The notes: a model not told the origin generated them from the letters alone. Positions 21,853 to 31,687 are shown, numbered from the stretch's first letter. The stretch: DNA of 64,000 nucleotides from Aeromicrobium sp. Root236 (GCF_001428805.1 NZ_LMIS01000001.1:744001-808000), one strand, 5' to 3'. Numbers and translations are program-made.

Positions 21853-23538
21853 ATGGCTTCAGCACCCGGCACCGACACACCAGCCCGTCGGCCGCGCCCC
21901 AAGCGCGGCGAGGGCCAGTGGGCGTTGGGCTACCGCGAGCCTCTGAACGCCAACGAGCAGTCCAAGAAGGACGACAACCCACTCAACGTCCGCGCCCGCA
22001 TCGAGAACATCTACTCCGTGCGAGGCTTCGAGTCGATCGATCCTGGCGACATGCGCGGCCGGTTCCGCTGGTGGGGCCTCTACACGCAGCGCAAGCCCGG
22101 CATCGACGGCGGCAAGACCGCGACCCTCGAGCCCGAAGAGCTCGACGACAAGTACTTCATGCTCCGCGTACGCATCGACGGTGGCCAGCTCAACCTCGAG
22201 CAGCTGCGCACGGTCGCCGACCTGTCGGTCGAGTACGGCCGTGACTCGGCGGACCTCACGGACCGCCAGAACGTGCAGTACCACTGGATCGACATCCGCG
22301 ACGTCCCGACGATCTGGAACCGCCTCGAGGCCGTCGGTCTGTCGACGCAGGAAGCGTGCGGCGACTGCCCGCGCGTCATCCTCGGCAGCCCGGTCGCCGG
22401 CGTCTCCGAGGACGAGATCATCGACGGCACGCCCGCCGTCGAGGCGATCGAGAGCCAGTTCATCGGCGACAAGGAGTTCTCCAACCTCCCCCGCAAGTAC
22501 AAGACGGCGATCAGCGGCCACCCGGGGCACGACGTCGTGCCGCAGATCAACGACATCGCGTTCGCCGGCGCGGTCCACCCCGAGCACGGGCCAGGCTTCG
22601 ACCTGTGGGTCGGTGGCGGGCTGTCGACCAACCCCATGCTCGCGCAGCGCCTCGGCGCCTGGGTGCCGCTCGACGAGGTGCCCGAGGTCTGGAAGGCCGT
22701 CACCAGCGTCTTCCGTGACTACGGCTACCGCCGCCTGCGCACCCGCGCCAGGCTCAAGTTCCTGATCGCCGACTGGGGCGTCGAGAAGTTCCGCGAGGTG
22801 CTCGAGACGGAGTACCTCGGACGTACGCTCGTCGACCTCGACGCGCCGGAGGCACCCGAGACCCCGGCCGACCACGTGGGCGTGTTCCGCCAGAAGGACG
22901 GCAAGTTCTTCGTCGGCGCAGCGCCTACCGTCGGCCGCATCTCCGGCACGTTGCTGCACCAGGTCGCCGACATCGTCGAGGCCCATGGCAGCGACCGCGT
23001 ACGCACGACCCCGATGCAGAAGCTGCTGGTGCTCGACGTCGAGGAGGACAAGGTCGAGTCGCTGGTCGCCGCGCTCGCCGGGATCGGCCTCGACGCGCGG
23101 CCGTCGCAGTGGCGCCGCAACACCATGGCGTGCACCGGCATCGAGTACTGCAAGCTGGCGATCGTCAACACCAAGGACCGCGCCAAGGACCTGATCGGTG
23201 AGCTGGAGCAGCGCGTGCCCGAGCTCGACACTCCGATCACCGTCAACGTCAACGGCTGCCCCAACTCGTGCGCCCGCATCCAGACCGCCGACATCGGCCT
23301 CAAGGGCATGCTCGTGATGGACGAGGACGGCAACCAGGTCGAGGGCTTCCAGGTGCACCTCGGTGGCGCGCTCGGGCTCGAGGCCGGGTTCGGTCGCAAG
23401 CTGCGCGCGCACAAGGTCATCGGCGATCACCTGCCCGACTACATCGAGAAGCTCTCGCGTACGTATCTCGAGCAGCGCGCGGACGCCGAGTCCTTCGCGC
23501 GCTGGGTCGCCCGTGCCGACGAGGAGGTCCTCCGATGA
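21853..23538 (+). CDS. Ferredoxin-type sulfite (or nitrite) reductase, siroheme/4Fe-4S
   Basis: 561 residues with the duplicated ferrodoxin-like half-domains and siroheme half-domains of NirA/SirA. Cluster cysteines are TMACTGIEYC (C-x5-C) and NGCPNSC (C-x3-C), which hold the 4Fe-4S cluster and siroheme. The six-electron reduction of sulfite to sulfide is favoured over nitrite because a sulfur-type leader peptide precedes it and sirohydrochlorin chelatase follows, as in Mycobacterium nirA-cysH-che1; here no cysH lies between. AAGGGAAG is the ribosome binding site for ATG 21853. Confidence 0.9.
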   Translation: MASAPGTDTPARRPRPKRGEGQWALGYREPLNANEQSKKDDNPLNVRARIENIYSVRGFESIDPGDMRGRFRWWGLYTQRKPGIDGGKTATLEPEELDDKYFMLRVRIDGGQLNLEQLRTVADLSVEYGRDSADLTDRQNVQYHWIDIRDVPTIWNRLEAVGLSTQEACGDCPRVILGSPVAGVSEDEIIDGTPAVEAIESQFIGDKEFSNLPRKYKTAISGHPGHDVVPQINDIAFAGAVHPEHGPGFDLWVGGGLSTNPMLAQRLGAWVPLDEVPEVWKAVTSVFRDYGYRRLRTRARLKFLIADWGVEKFREVLETEYLGRTLVDLDAPEAPETPADHVGVFRQKDGKFFVGAAPTVGRISGTLLHQVADIVEAHGSDRVRTTPMQKLLVLDVEEDKVESLVAALAGIGLDARPSQWRRNTMACTGIEYCKLAIVNTKDRAKDLIGELEQRVPELDTPITVNVNGCPNSCARIQTADIGLKGMLVMDEDGNQVEGFQVHLGGALGLEAGFGRKLRAHKVIGDHLPDYIEKLSRTYLEQRADAESFARWVARADEEVLR

Positions 23539-23735
23539 CCGCCCGCGCCGTCCCGTTCCACTGCCCCTACTGCGCCGAGGAGGACCTGCGTCCCCACGGC
23601 GACACGCACGGCGAGTGGGAGTGCCGATCGTGTCTGCGGGCGTTCCGCCTCGGCTTCATCGGCCAGCTCTCCCCCAGCAACCTGACCACCCACGAATCAC
23701 CGACAGCACCATCTCGAAAGGAGGATGCATCATGA
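23535..23735 (+). CDS. Small zinc-ribbon protein of the sulfite-reductase operon
   Basis: 66 residues with two CxxC pairs, FHCPYCAEEDL and WECRSCLRAF, forming one zinc ribbon (or a small Fe-S site). It overlaps the reductase stop by 4 nt (ATGA) and its own stop overlaps the chelatase start, so it is translated in lockstep with both. Similar tiny proteins occur beside actinobacterial sulfite reductases; a role in electron delivery or cofactor insertion is a guess. Confidence 0.75.
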   Translation: MTARAVPFHCPYCAEEDLRPHGDTHGEWECRSCLRAFRLGFIGQLSPSNLTTHESPTAPSRKEDAS

Positions 23736-24490
23736 CCGCACCAGCACTCATTGCTCTTGCGCACGGCAGCCGCGACCCGCGTTCTGCCCAGACCATCACA
23801 GCCCTTACGGAGTTGGTCGCATGCATGCGTCCTGACCTCCGGGTGGAGCCTGCGTTCCTCGACCTCGCCGAGCCCGACTTCGACCGCGTCGTCGACCAGC
23901 TCGTGGCTGAGGGGTTCCAAGAGATCGTCGTCGTGCCGCTGCTGCTGACCGAGGCGTTCCACGCCAACGTCGACGTGCCGCAGGTCATCAAGGGCGCACT
24001 GGCCCGCCACGACGGCATCAAGATCGAGGCCACCAAGGTCCTCGGCATCGAGAACGCGTTCTTCCACGTCCTCGACAAGCGGCTCCGCGAGGCGCTGTCG
24101 AAGAACCGTGTGCGTGAGCTCGATGCCCTCGTCCTGGCCGGTGCCGGTTCGTCGGACCCGATCGCCAACGCGGCGATCTCGCGCGCAGCCCGCGCGTGGG
24201 GTGCTCACCACAAGCTGCCCACGATCGCGGCGTTCGCGTCCGCGGTCCCGCCCGCTGCGGGCGAGGCCGTGCGCACGCACCGTGCCGACGGGCGGCGGCA
24301 CATCGCCGTCGGTCAGCTCTTCCTCGCGCCGGGCGTCCTGCCCGACCGCGTCGCCGAGCTGGCGTACGAGGCCGGCGCTGTCGCCGTGGCCGAGCCTCTG
24401 GGCGTCGACGTCGAGGTCGCCCGGGTCATCCTGGCGCGCTACGCCGTCGGTGCCGTCGACCTGGTCCCGTTCGAAGCCCTGTTCGCCTGA
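23732..24490 (+). CDS. Sirohydrochlorin chelatase (CbiX/SirB-type)
   Basis: 252 residues, two repeats of the class II chelatase domain. LIALAHGSRDPRS at the start holds the metal-binding His; VVVPLLLTEAFHANVDVP carries the second. It inserts Fe2+ into sirohydrochlorin to make siroheme for the upstream reductase. AAGGAGG lies within the last codons of the previous gene. The mycobacterial counterpart in this position is Che1. Confidence 0.88.
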   Translation: MTAPALIALAHGSRDPRSAQTITALTELVACMRPDLRVEPAFLDLAEPDFDRVVDQLVAEGFQEIVVVPLLLTEAFHANVDVPQVIKGALARHDGIKIEATKVLGIENAFFHVLDKRLREALSKNRVRELDALVLAGAGSSDPIANAAISRAARAWGAHHKLPTIAAFASAVPPAAGEAVRTHRADGRRHIAVGQLFLAPGVLPDRVAELAYEAGAVAVAEPLGVDVEVARVILARYAVGAVDLVPFEALFA

Positions 24491-24529
24491 GGGATGCCCG
24501 AGCGCGCTCAGCGCGCGACCGGTCGCGCT

Positions 24530-24571
24530 GGTTGAGGTGCGAAGGCCGCCTGCGGCCGTAGCCTCGAAACC
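24530..24571. repeat. Palindromic intergenic repeat, type A
   Basis: Starts GGTTGAGGTGCGAAGGCCGC and ends GCCTCGAAACC, with inner GGCCGCC/GGCC arms. GGTTGAG...CCTCGAAACC repeats of this style are common between genes in Nocardioides-type genomes (memory, not searched). It lies between convergent genes. Confidence 0.5.
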
Positions 24572-24605
24572 CCGTGACCCCGAACGGGTCGAGCGACCAC
24601 CCGCT

Positions 24606-24645
24606 CCTTGAGCTTGTCGGAAGGATCCTTTCGACAAGCTCAAGG
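24606..24645. repeat. Near-perfect 40-bp palindrome, type B repeat
   Basis: CCTTGAGCTTGTCG (24606-24619) and CGACAAGCTCAAGG (24632-24645) are perfect reverse complements, and the centre AAGGATCCTT is itself palindromic; only one base pair in the 40 fails. One arm recurs at 55256-55276. It also lies at the 3' side of two convergent genes and may end transcription. Confidence 0.75.
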
Positions 24646-24671
24646 GACGGTGCGAGCTCGAGGAACGGGCC

Positions 24672-25511
24672 TCACATCTCTGCGAGCCGGGTCTTCTCGG
24701 CCTCGACGTCGTAGTCGGCGTCGGGCCACGTGAGGTCGAGCCCGCGCAGCTGGTCCATCAGCAGCTGAGCGACCGCCCAGTTGCGGTACCACTTGCGACC
24801 GCTCGGCACGAGGTGCCACGGGGCGTGATCGGTCGAGCAACGCTGCAGCGCCAGGGCGTACGCGTGCTGGTAGTCGTCCCAGAGCATCCGCTCGTCGAGG
24901 TCGCCGGGGTTGTACTTCCAGTGCTTCGTCGGGTCGTCGAGGCGGGCGGCGAGCCGTTCCTTCTGGTCGTCCTTGGTGATGTGCAGGAAGCACTTGACGA
25001 GGATCCCGCCGGAGTCGGTGAACGCCTTCTCGAAGTCGTTGATCGCGCCGTAGCGGCGCTCGATCTCCTCAGGCCCGGCAAGCCGGCGAACGCGCCCGAT
25101 CAGGACGTCCTCGTAGTGCGAGCGGTCGAAGACGCCGATCATGCCGGGCTCGGGCAGCCGGCTCTCGACGCGCCACAGGAAGTCGTGCTCGAGCTCCTCC
25201 GGCGTGGGCTTCTTGAACGACGTGATGGCCAGCCCCTGGGGATCGACGAGGCCTGCGACGTGGCGGATGATGCCGCCCTTGCCCGACGTGTCCATGCCCT
25301 GCAGCACGACGAGCACCCGTGCCGGGCTCGTGCCGGCGCGTCCTCCGGCGAACAGCTTCTCCTGCAGGTCACTGAGCTCCTCGCCCAGCGCCGCCAGCTG
25401 CTTGAGCGCGTCGGCCTTCTTGCCGTCGAACCCGGTCGTGGCGCGCGAGTCGTACGCCGAGAGGTCGACCTCGCCGGTCACCGTGAGCAGGGAGTCGAGG
25501 GTCTTGGCCAT
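24672..25511 (-). CDS. Polyphosphate kinase 2 (PPK2) family
   Basis: 279 residues. P-loop GMDTSGKGGIIRHV, Walker B region GVFDRSHYEDVLIGRV and the lid arginines (KDDQKERLAARL) define PPK2, which moves phosphate between polyphosphate and nucleotides. Sequence alone does not say whether it uses ADP, AMP or both. ATG 25511 is preferred over 25532 because CATACT lies 6 nt upstream on the minus strand. Confidence 0.88.
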   Translation of the reverse strand: MAKTLDSLLTVTGEVDLSAYDSRATTGFDGKKADALKQLAALGEELSDLQEKLFAGGRAGTSPARVLVVLQGMDTSGKGGIIRHVAGLVDPQGLAITSFKKPTPEELEHDFLWRVESRLPEPGMIGVFDRSHYEDVLIGRVRRLAGPEEIERRYGAINDFEKAFTDSGGILVKCFLHITKDDQKERLAARLDDPTKHWKYNPGDLDERMLWDDYQHAYALALQRCSTDHAPWHLVPSGRKWYRNWAVAQLLMDQLRGLDLTWPDADYDVEAEKTRLAEM

Positions 25512-25597
25512 GGCCGCAGTATGCCCGAACATGGATGCAGTCGCGGGCGCGCGCGGCGGCTCACCGTAAGGTGAAGGCGACGAAGGGACTACCGCAC

Positions 25598-26089
25598 ATG
25601 TATGACGTTGCTCTGCTCATCGAGCGCCAGCTCAACGACCTCGATGCCGACCAGATCATCGCCCTGCACGAAGGGCTCGAAGACACCGTCCGCTACCACC
25701 TGCTGCTGCCGGTCGAGAGCTCGAACGCGATCCTGACATCGTCGATGAGCGCCCTCGGCTCCGGGCAGATCGTGCCGATCGGCGAGTCCGACGCGATCGA
25801 GGACGTGCAGGAGGAGATCGTCAAGGCCGGCCAGTCCGAGCTCGACGCCAGCGCCGCGCTCCTCAGCGAACGTGGCCAGCAGGTCACCGCGCTGCTCACC
25901 GAGGACGACCCGATCGACGCCCTCGTGCAGCTGGTCAAGGACACCGGCTCTTCCGAGGCGATCATCCTCACCGAGCCGCACATCGTGCAGGAGTTCCTCC
26001 GCATCGACTGGACCGCCCGGGCACAGCGCAAGCTCGAGGTCCCGAGCGTGCACCTCCTCGAGCACGTCCCCTTTGATGCTCAGCGCTAA
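25598..26089 (+). CDS. Conserved-looking soluble protein, unknown
   Basis: 163 residues from ATG 25598, chosen for CGAAGGGA 9-10 nt upstream. Alternating strands and helices (VALLIERQLNDLDADQIIALHEGL, YHLLLPVE, SEAIILTEPHIVQEFLRIDWTARAQRKLEVPSVHLLEH) resemble a Rossmann-like UspA/HUP fold, but no ATP motif is evident. Function unknown. The spacer after it (26090-26191) is rich in GGCCG inverted repeats that could end transcription. Confidence 0.65.
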   Translation: MYDVALLIERQLNDLDADQIIALHEGLEDTVRYHLLLPVESSNAILTSSMSALGSGQIVPIGESDAIEDVQEEIVKAGQSELDASAALLSERGQQVTALLTEDDPIDALVQLVKDTGSSEAIILTEPHIVQEFLRIDWTARAQRKLEVPSVHLLEHVPFDAQR

Positions 26090-26191
26090 GTGCGCCGGTT
26101 CCTAGGGAGGCCGGCCGCGGCCGACCGGGAGCGAGCTCTGCGAGCGAAGGACGCCCAGCGCTGAGCGTGCCCCGCGTCGTAGGCTGGACAC

Positions 26192-26599
26192 ATGACGTAC
26201 GACGTGGAGAAGACCGAGGAAGAGTGGAAGGCCGAGCTCAGCCCCGAGGAGTACCAGGTCCTGCGCAAGCAGGGCACCGAGCGCCCCTTCAGCTCGTCCT
26301 ACGAGACTGACCCGACCGTCGGGGTCTATTCCTGCCGGGCCTGTGGGTCGGAGCTGTTCCGCAGCGAGACCAAGTTCGACGCGCACTGCGGCTGGCCCGC
26401 GTTCTACGCGCCGCTCGCCGAGGACCGCGTCGAGTACATCGAGGACCGCTCGGTCTTCGGTGGCGTACGCACCGAGGTCAGGTGCGCCCGTTGTGGCTCG
26501 CACCTGGGCCACGTGTTCGAGGGCGAAGGATTCCCGACGCCCACGGACCAGCGGTTCTGCATCAATGGTGTGGCGTTGTCGTTGCAGCCCGACGCCTGA
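26192..26599 (+). CDS. msrB: Peptide-methionine (R)-S-oxide reductase
   Basis: 135 residues, typical MsrB length. Zinc site: YSCRACGSELF and VRCARCGSHLGHVF; catalytic cysteine in QRFCINGVALSL; substrate residues in HCGWPAFY. It repairs methionine-R-sulfoxide in proteins using thioredoxin. TAGGCT 6 nt before the ATG supports leaderless translation. Confidence 0.95.
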   Translation: MTYDVEKTEEEWKAELSPEEYQVLRKQGTERPFSSSYETDPTVGVYSCRACGSELFRSETKFDAHCGWPAFYAPLAEDRVEYIEDRSVFGGVRTEVRCARCGSHLGHVFEGEGFPTPTDQRFCINGVALSLQPDA

Positions 26600-26637
26600 A
26601 CCGAAAGCCTCTCTGCAGAAGCGTCAGGCTCAGCGGG

Positions 26638-27348
26638 TCACGGCCAGAGGTCGGTGAGCTCGCTGACGGTGTGGGCCCGGCCGGTGTAGAACGGGACTTC
26701 CTCGCGTACGTGGCGCCGGGCGCGGCTGGCCCGCAACTCACGCATGAGGTCGACGATGCGGTGCAGCTCGTCGGCCTCGAACGCAAGGATCCACTCGTAG
26801 TCGCCGAGGGCGAACGACGCGACGGTGTTGGCGCGTACGTCCGGGTAGTCGCGCGCCTGCATGCCGTGCTCGCGCAGCATGTCGCGGCGCTCCTCGTCAG
26901 GCAGGAGGTACCACTCGTACGAGCGGACGAACGGATAGACGCAGACGTAGGGGTGCGTCTCCTCCTCGGCCATGAACGCCGGGATGTGCGACCGGTTGAA
27001 CTCCGCGGGCCGGTGCAGGGCCAGCTGCGACCAGACCGGCGCCATGTGCGAGCCGAGCTCGGTGCGCCGGAACGCGTTGTAGGCCGCCTGCAGGGCGTCG
27101 CTCGTCGGCGCGTGCCACCAGATCATCAGGTCGGCGTCCGCGCGCAGACCGCTGACGTCGTACGTCCCGCGGACCACGACGTCGTCGCCGGCGAGCTTGC
27201 CGATGAGCTCGTCGACCTCGGCAGCGAACGCGGCACGAGGAGCGTCGCCGAGCGGACGCTCGAGGCGGAACACCGACCACATCGTGTAGCGGATCGTGTC
27301 GTTGATCTCCTTGGCCAGCTTGCCCTTGTTCTCCACGCGCTCGCTCAT
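26638..27348 (-). CDS. hemQ: Coproheme decarboxylase (HemQ)
   Basis: 236 residues of the chlorite-dismutase fold. The axial-His segment [12 protein letters not shown] and [13 protein letters not shown] place it with HemQ, which decarboxylates iron-coproporphyrin to heme b using peroxide. Its ATG overlaps the hemY stop by 4 nt. With hemE and hemY adjacent, the cell uses the coproporphyrin-dependent pathway. The ferrochelatase is not in this window. Confidence 0.93.
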   Translation of the reverse strand: MSERVENKGKLAKEINDTIRYTMWSVFRLERPLGDAPRAAFAAEVDELIGKLAGDDVVVRGTYDVSGLRADADLMIWWHAPTSDALQAAYNAFRRTELGSHMAPVWSQLALHRPAEFNRSHIPAFMAEEETHPYVCVYPFVRSYEWYLLPDEERRDMLREHGMQARDYPDVRANTVASFALGDYEWILAFEADELHRIVDLMRELRASRARRHVREEVPFYTGRAHTVSELTDLWP

Positions 27349-28673
27349 GACCCAATTGTCCCAGCGTCGAGGATGCGTCGCGCAGCCGCCCGGCCCGAGG
27401 CGATGACGGCCGGGATGCCGACGCCGTTGTAGGCGGCGCCGCAGACCTCGAGCCCCGGCACAGCGGCGATGGAGCGCTCGACGATGGCGACGCGGTCGAG
27501 GTGCCCGACGTCGTACTGCGGGAGGCCACCGCCCCAGCGCTGGACGACCTGGTCGAGTGGATCCGGCAGGCCGCCGAACGCCGTGCGCAGGTCGGCCAGA
27601 GCGCGGGCGGCGATGTCGCCGTCGTCGTGCTGCAGCAGCGTCGCCTCGCCGGCCCGGCCGACCGAGGCGCGGATGACCGTGCGACCGGTGTCGGCGACCC
27701 ACTCCCACTTGTTGGACGAAACCGTGGCGGCCTTGATGAACGTGTGGTCGACCGGCGGGACCAGGAAGCCCGAGCCGCCGAACGCGGGGGGCTCGTCGAA
27801 GACGTACGTGACGATCGCCATGCTGGCGTACTCGATCGCGGCGAGCGCGAACGCGGCGTCGGGCGCGTCCTCCGCGATCAGGCGAGCGGCGGCCGGCGCC
27901 GGGGCAGCGACCACGACCGCGTCGACGTCGAGGTGCTCGACGTCGGTGGTCGGCCCGACCGAGAGCCGCCAACCCTCGGACGTACGCGTGACGGCACGCA
28001 CCGTGGCGTTGAGGCATACCTCGATGCCGGGCGTCGCAGAGATGGCGGCCGGCAGCTGGCCGACTCCCCCGACGAGACCCGCGAAGACCGGGCCCGTCGC
28101 GTTTGCGGCTGCTCGCGCCGTCGTGGCGCCGGCCAGCAGGTCCGGACCCAGCGCGGCGATCTGCGGCGTGGTCGCCCGCAGCGACAGCGCATCGGTGTGC
28201 CCGGCGTAGACCCCACCGAGCAGCGGCTCGACGAGCCGGTCGAGCACGTCGCGGCCGAGGCGCTCGCTGACGAACGACGCGACGGAGACGTCCTCGTCGG
28301 GCACCGGCACGACATGAGGGTCGACTCCAGCGATGCCCGATGCGGCGAGGGCATCGAGGTCGGCCGGAATGCCCATGACCGTCGGCGGCATGGCCCGGAG
28401 CGCCCCATGAGTCCAGATCGACGCCGTGATCGTACGCGGGTTGACGACTCGCTCGTCGAGGCCGACGGCGTGCACCAGGTCGAGCGCCTCAGGCCGCCGC
28501 GCGAGCATCGACTCGGCACCGAGGTCGAGCGTCAGGTCGCCGACGGAGCCGAGCTTGAGCTTGCCGCCCAGGCGGTCGGACCCCTCCAGCACGACGACCT
28601 CGGCGCCGCCGTCGACGAGCTCGTACGCGGCGGCGAGACCGGACATGCCACCGCCGACGACCGCTACGCGCAT
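27345..28673 (-). CDS. hemY: Coproporphyrinogen III oxidase (HemY/CgoX-type)
   Basis: 442 residues. FAD-binding start [31 protein letters not shown], and C-terminal [19 protein letters not shown]. In HemQ-containing bacteria this protein oxidises coproporphyrinogen III to coproporphyrin III rather than protoporphyrinogen. Lies 1 nt downstream of hemE and overlaps hemQ, in one operon. Confidence 0.93.
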   Translation of the reverse strand: MRVAVVGGGMSGLAAAYELVDGGAEVVVLEGSDRLGGKLKLGSVGDLTLDLGAESMLARRPEALDLVHAVGLDERVVNPRTITASIWTHGALRAMPPTVMGIPADLDALAASGIAGVDPHVVPVPDEDVSVASFVSERLGRDVLDRLVEPLLGGVYAGHTDALSLRATTPQIAALGPDLLAGATTARAAANATGPVFAGLVGGVGQLPAAISATPGIEVCLNATVRAVTRTSEGWRLSVGPTTDVEHLDVDAVVVAAPAPAAARLIAEDAPDAAFALAAIEYASMAIVTYVFDEPPAFGGSGFLVPPVDHTFIKAATVSSNKWEWVADTGRTVIRASVGRAGEATLLQHDDGDIAARALADLRTAFGGLPDPLDQVVQRWGGGLPQYDVGHLDRVAIVERSIAAVPGLEVCGAAYNGVGIPAVIASGRAAARRILDAGTIGS

Positions 28674-28674
28674 G

Positions 28675-29715
28675 TCAGCTCTGGGGCTCGTAGGCGTGGA
28701 CGAAGTCGACGAGCCGGGTGAGCGCGTCGGGGTCCATCGCCGGCGTCACGCCGTGCCCGAGGTTGAAGATGTGACCCTCGGCCGCGTGTCCAGCCTCGAT
28801 GACCTCGGCTGCGCGAGCGTGCAGGAACTCTGTCGGCGCGAACACCGCCGCCGGATCGAGGTTGCCCTGCACCGCCTTGCCGGGACCGATGCGGCGCACG
28901 GCCTCGTCGAGCGGGACCCGCCAGTCGACGCCGACGACGTCAGCGCCGGCGTCGCCCATGGCGTGCAGCAGCTCACCCGTGCCGACGCCGAAGTGGATGC
29001 GGGGGACGTCGAGGTCGGCGACCGCTGCGAGCACCGCGGCCGAGTGCGGCTTCACGTACGTCTCGTAGTCGGCGAGTGAGAGCGCGCCGGCCCACGAGTC
29101 GAACAGCTGGATCGCCGAGGCGCCGGCCTGGACCTGCAGCCGCAGGAACTGCCCGGCGATCGCCGCGACGCGGCTCAGGAGCGCGTGCCACAGCTCCGGG
29201 TCGGAGTACATGAGCTGCTTGGTCAGCCGGTGGTCACGCGAGGGACCGCCCTCGACGAGGTAGGACGCGAGGGTGAACGGCGCACCGGCGAAGCCGATCA
29301 GAGGCGTGGCTCCCAGCTCTCCGACGAGCGCGGTGACGGCGTCGGTGATCGGCGTGACGTCGTCGGCCTCGAGATCGCGGAACTGGTCGAGCTGGGCCTT
29401 CGAACGGATCGGATCGGCGACGACCGGTCCGGTGCCGGGCACGATGTCGAGGTCGACGCCGATCGCCTTGAGGGGCACGACGATGTCGGAGTAGAAGACC
29501 GCGGCGTCGACGCCGTAGCGGCGTACGGGCTGCATCGTGATCTCGACGACCATGTCGGTGCGGAAGCACGACTCGAGCATCGGGACGCCTTCGCGGATCG
29601 CGAGGTACTCCGGCAGCGCGCGCCCGGCCTGGCGCATGAACCACACCGGCGTGCGGGCGGGTTGGTCGCGACGGGCGGCCCGCAGGAAGTCGCTGTCAGT
29701 CAGGGTTGCAGTCAC
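28675..29715 (-). CDS. hemE: Uroporphyrinogen decarboxylase
   Basis: 346 residues. Signature [17 protein letters not shown] near the N-terminus, [16 protein letters not shown], and [14 protein letters not shown] near the end. Removes four carboxyl groups from uroporphyrinogen III to give coproporphyrinogen III. GTG start; GAGAAT on the minus strand ends 5 nt upstream. First gene of the heme operon. Confidence 0.95.
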   Translation of the reverse strand: MTATLTDSDFLRAARRDQPARTPVWFMRQAGRALPEYLAIREGVPMLESCFRTDMVVEITMQPVRRYGVDAAVFYSDIVVPLKAIGVDLDIVPGTGPVVADPIRSKAQLDQFRDLEADDVTPITDAVTALVGELGATPLIGFAGAPFTLASYLVEGGPSRDHRLTKQLMYSDPELWHALLSRVAAIAGQFLRLQVQAGASAIQLFDSWAGALSLADYETYVKPHSAAVLAAVADLDVPRIHFGVGTGELLHAMGDAGADVVGVDWRVPLDEAVRRIGPGKAVQGNLDPAAVFAPTEFLHARAAEVIEAGHAAEGHIFNLGHGVTPAMDPDALTRLVDFVHAYEPQS

Positions 29716-29732
29716 ACTGCATTCTCTCAGGT

Positions 29733-29747
29733 GGGCGGTGACCGCCC
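29733..29747. promoter_or_regulatory. Palindrome in the hemE-DUF3000 divergent region
   Basis: GGGCGGTGACCGCCC is a perfect 7-bp-arm palindrome about 18 nt upstream of the hemE start and 72 nt upstream of the DUF3000 start, a position where a bound regulator would affect the hemE promoter. The regulator is unknown. Confidence 0.4.
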
Positions 29748-29819
29748 GAGACGGGCAGCGACCTCGCTCGTGCGGAGTGTCGAGGCCCGGGCTGACCCCG
29801 GCACGCCTACGATCACAGT

Positions 29820-30413
29820 GTGGGAGCCCGAAGCGACATCGACCGCACCCCCGCGCAGTTCACCGCTGCGGTGGAGCTCATACGCCAAGCCGTCCTTCGA
29901 CCCGAGGTCGTGGTCGACGAGATGCCCGCGCCCCAACGCATCGCCCCGCACGCGTTCGCGATCAGCGGTGACGTGCTGGTGGGCGACGACGAGCTGGCCA
30001 CCGGACGCTTCATCCTGTTGCACGACCCTGCCGGAAACGACGCCTGGGGCGGTACGTTCCGTTGTGTGACGTTCGCCCGTGCTGACATCGACGCCGACAT
30101 GGCAGCCGATCCCGTGCTGCCCAGCGTCGGCTGGAGCTGGCTGACCGAGGCGCTCGAGGCCTACGGCAGCGGCTACACGGCCGGCAGCGGGAGCGTCACG
30201 GTCGTACGCTCCGAGGGCTTCGGCGAGATGGAGGCCGACGGGTCCGACGCACAGATCGAGGTCCGCGCGTCGTGGACGCCGCTGACCGAGGCCCCGACGC
30301 CGGGCATGGACTCGCACGCCGCTGCGTGGTCCAACCTGTTGTGCGCCATCGCCGGGCTGCCCCCGCTGGCCCCCGGCGTCATCCCCCTACCGCGCAGGCG
30401 TGGTGTCCGTTGA
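29820..30413 (+). CDS. DUF3000 family protein
   Basis: 197 residues. [42 protein letters not shown] and the [12 protein letters not shown] segment are typical of DUF3000, an actinobacterial family nearly always next to RNase D and hemE. Function unknown. GTG 29820 is 6 nt after TACGAT (29808-29813), a leaderless arrangement that also decides between GTG 29818 and 29820. Its stop overlaps the RNase D start. Confidence 0.85.
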   Translation: MGARSDIDRTPAQFTAAVELIRQAVLRPEVVVDEMPAPQRIAPHAFAISGDVLVGDDELATGRFILLHDPAGNDAWGGTFRCVTFARADIDADMAADPVLPSVGWSWLTEALEAYGSGYTAGSGSVTVVRSEGFGEMEADGSDAQIEVRASWTPLTEAPTPGMDSHAAAWSNLLCAIAGLPPLAPGVIPLPRRRGVR

Positions 30414-31687
30414 CTCCTGCTGACCAGACCACCCCCGACGAGATCCCGACCGACGCCATCGCAGACGAGACGCCGGAGCCGGTCACACCACAAGCACCGC
30501 GCCTCGAGCTCCGCGACCCGCTGCCGCCGGTCGTCGACACCCCCGAGCTGCTCCGCGACACCTGCGAGCGCATCGCGGCCGGCACCGGCCCGATCGCCCT
30601 CGATGCCGAGCGCGCGTCCGGCTACCGCTACTCGCAGCGCGCCTACCTCGTGCAGGTACGCCGCGAGGGCTCGGGCACGCACCTCATCGACCCCACGGCG
30701 TTCGACAGCCTCGTGCCCCTCGACACCGCCTTCGACGGCAACGAGTGGATCCTGCACGCGGCGACGCAGGACCTCATGTGCCTCGCCGAGGTCGGGCTCT
30801 ATCCCGAGTCGCTGTTCGACACCGAGCTCGCCGGGCGGCTGCTCAACCTGCCGCGCGTGGGCCTCGCCGCCCTCGTGGAGCACTACCTAGGCCTGAGCCT
30901 GGCCAAGGAGTTCTCCGCGGCGGACTGGTCGACCCGTCCCCTTCCCGAGCCGTGGCTCGTCTACGCCGCCCTCGACGTCGAGGTGCTGATCGAGCTCCGC
31001 GACCTGATCGACGCCGACCTCCAGAAGGCCGGCAAGCGTGAGTGGGCGGCCGAGGAGTTCGAGGCGCTGCTGTCGTTCCAGGGCCCGCCCGAGCGCAAGG
31101 AGCCCTGGCGTCGTACGTCGGGCATCCACAAGGCACGCGGCCGCCGGGCGCTGGGCCTGGTCCGTGAGATCTGGGAGACCCGCGACGCGATCGCCGAGGC
31201 CCGCGACACCACACCGGGACGCATCCTGCCGGACACCTCGATCCTCGAGATCGCGGTCAATCCCCCGCAGGACGCCAACGCGCTCAAGTCGATGCGCATC
31301 ATGAAGAATCGCGGCCCGCGTCGGTTCCTGAGCGAGTGGTACGACGCGGTCGAACGCGGCCTGACGCTCGACGAGTCCGAGCTCCCGACGACCGGACAAC
31401 GCACGGACGGCCCGCCGCCGCCGCGCGCCTGGGCCGACAAGAATCCCGACGCCGCCGACCGGCTCGCCCGCAGCCGTGAGGTCGTCGTCGAGCTGGCCGA
31501 GAAGCACGACCTGCCGACCGAGAACCTCATCAGCCCCCAGCTCGTACGCAACCTCGCGTGGGAGCCGCCGACGCCGATCACGGTCGACACCGTGACCGAG
31601 GCGTTGGCCGCTGACGGCGCACGCGCCTGGCAGATCGGCCTCATCGTCGACCCGCTGACGCACGCCCTCCGCGCTGAGAGCGTGTGA
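30410..31687 (+). CDS. rnd: Ribonuclease D
   Basis: 425 residues. DEDDy exonuclease residues: D65 and E67 (ALDAERA), D121 (HAATQDLMCL), Y185 and D189 (LVYAALDV). An HRDC-type helical region follows (LGLVREIWETRDAIAEARDTTPGRILPD). It trims 3' ends of structured RNAs such as tRNA precursors. The start is TTG 30410, overlapping the DUF3000 stop (TTGA); there is no ATG or GTG in frame nearby upstream. The first 40 residues are acidic and disordered. Confidence 0.9.
   Translation: MTPADQTTPDEIPTDAIADETPEPVTPQAPRLELRDPLPPVVDTPELLRDTCERIAAGTGPIALDAERASGYRYSQRAYLVQVRREGSGTHLIDPTAFDSLVPLDTAFDGNEWILHAATQDLMCLAEVGLYPESLFDTELAGRLLNLPRVGLAALVEHYLGLSLAKEFSAADWSTRPLPEPWLVYAALDVEVLIELRDLIDADLQKAGKREWAAEEFEALLSFQGPPERKEPWRRTSGIHKARGRRALGLVREIWETRDAIAEARDTTPGRILPDTSILEIAVNPPQDANALKSMRIMKNRGPRRFLSEWYDAVERGLTLDESELPTTGQRTDGPPPPRAWADKNPDAADRLARSREVVVELAEKHDLPTENLISPQLVRNLAWEPPTPITVDTVTEALAADGARAWQIGLIVDPLTHALRAESV

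Noticed and set aside
21859..23430. 523-codon minus-strand open frame
   Set aside because: Shadow of the sulfite reductase gene; low-complexity Val/Asp/Arg translation and no start signals.
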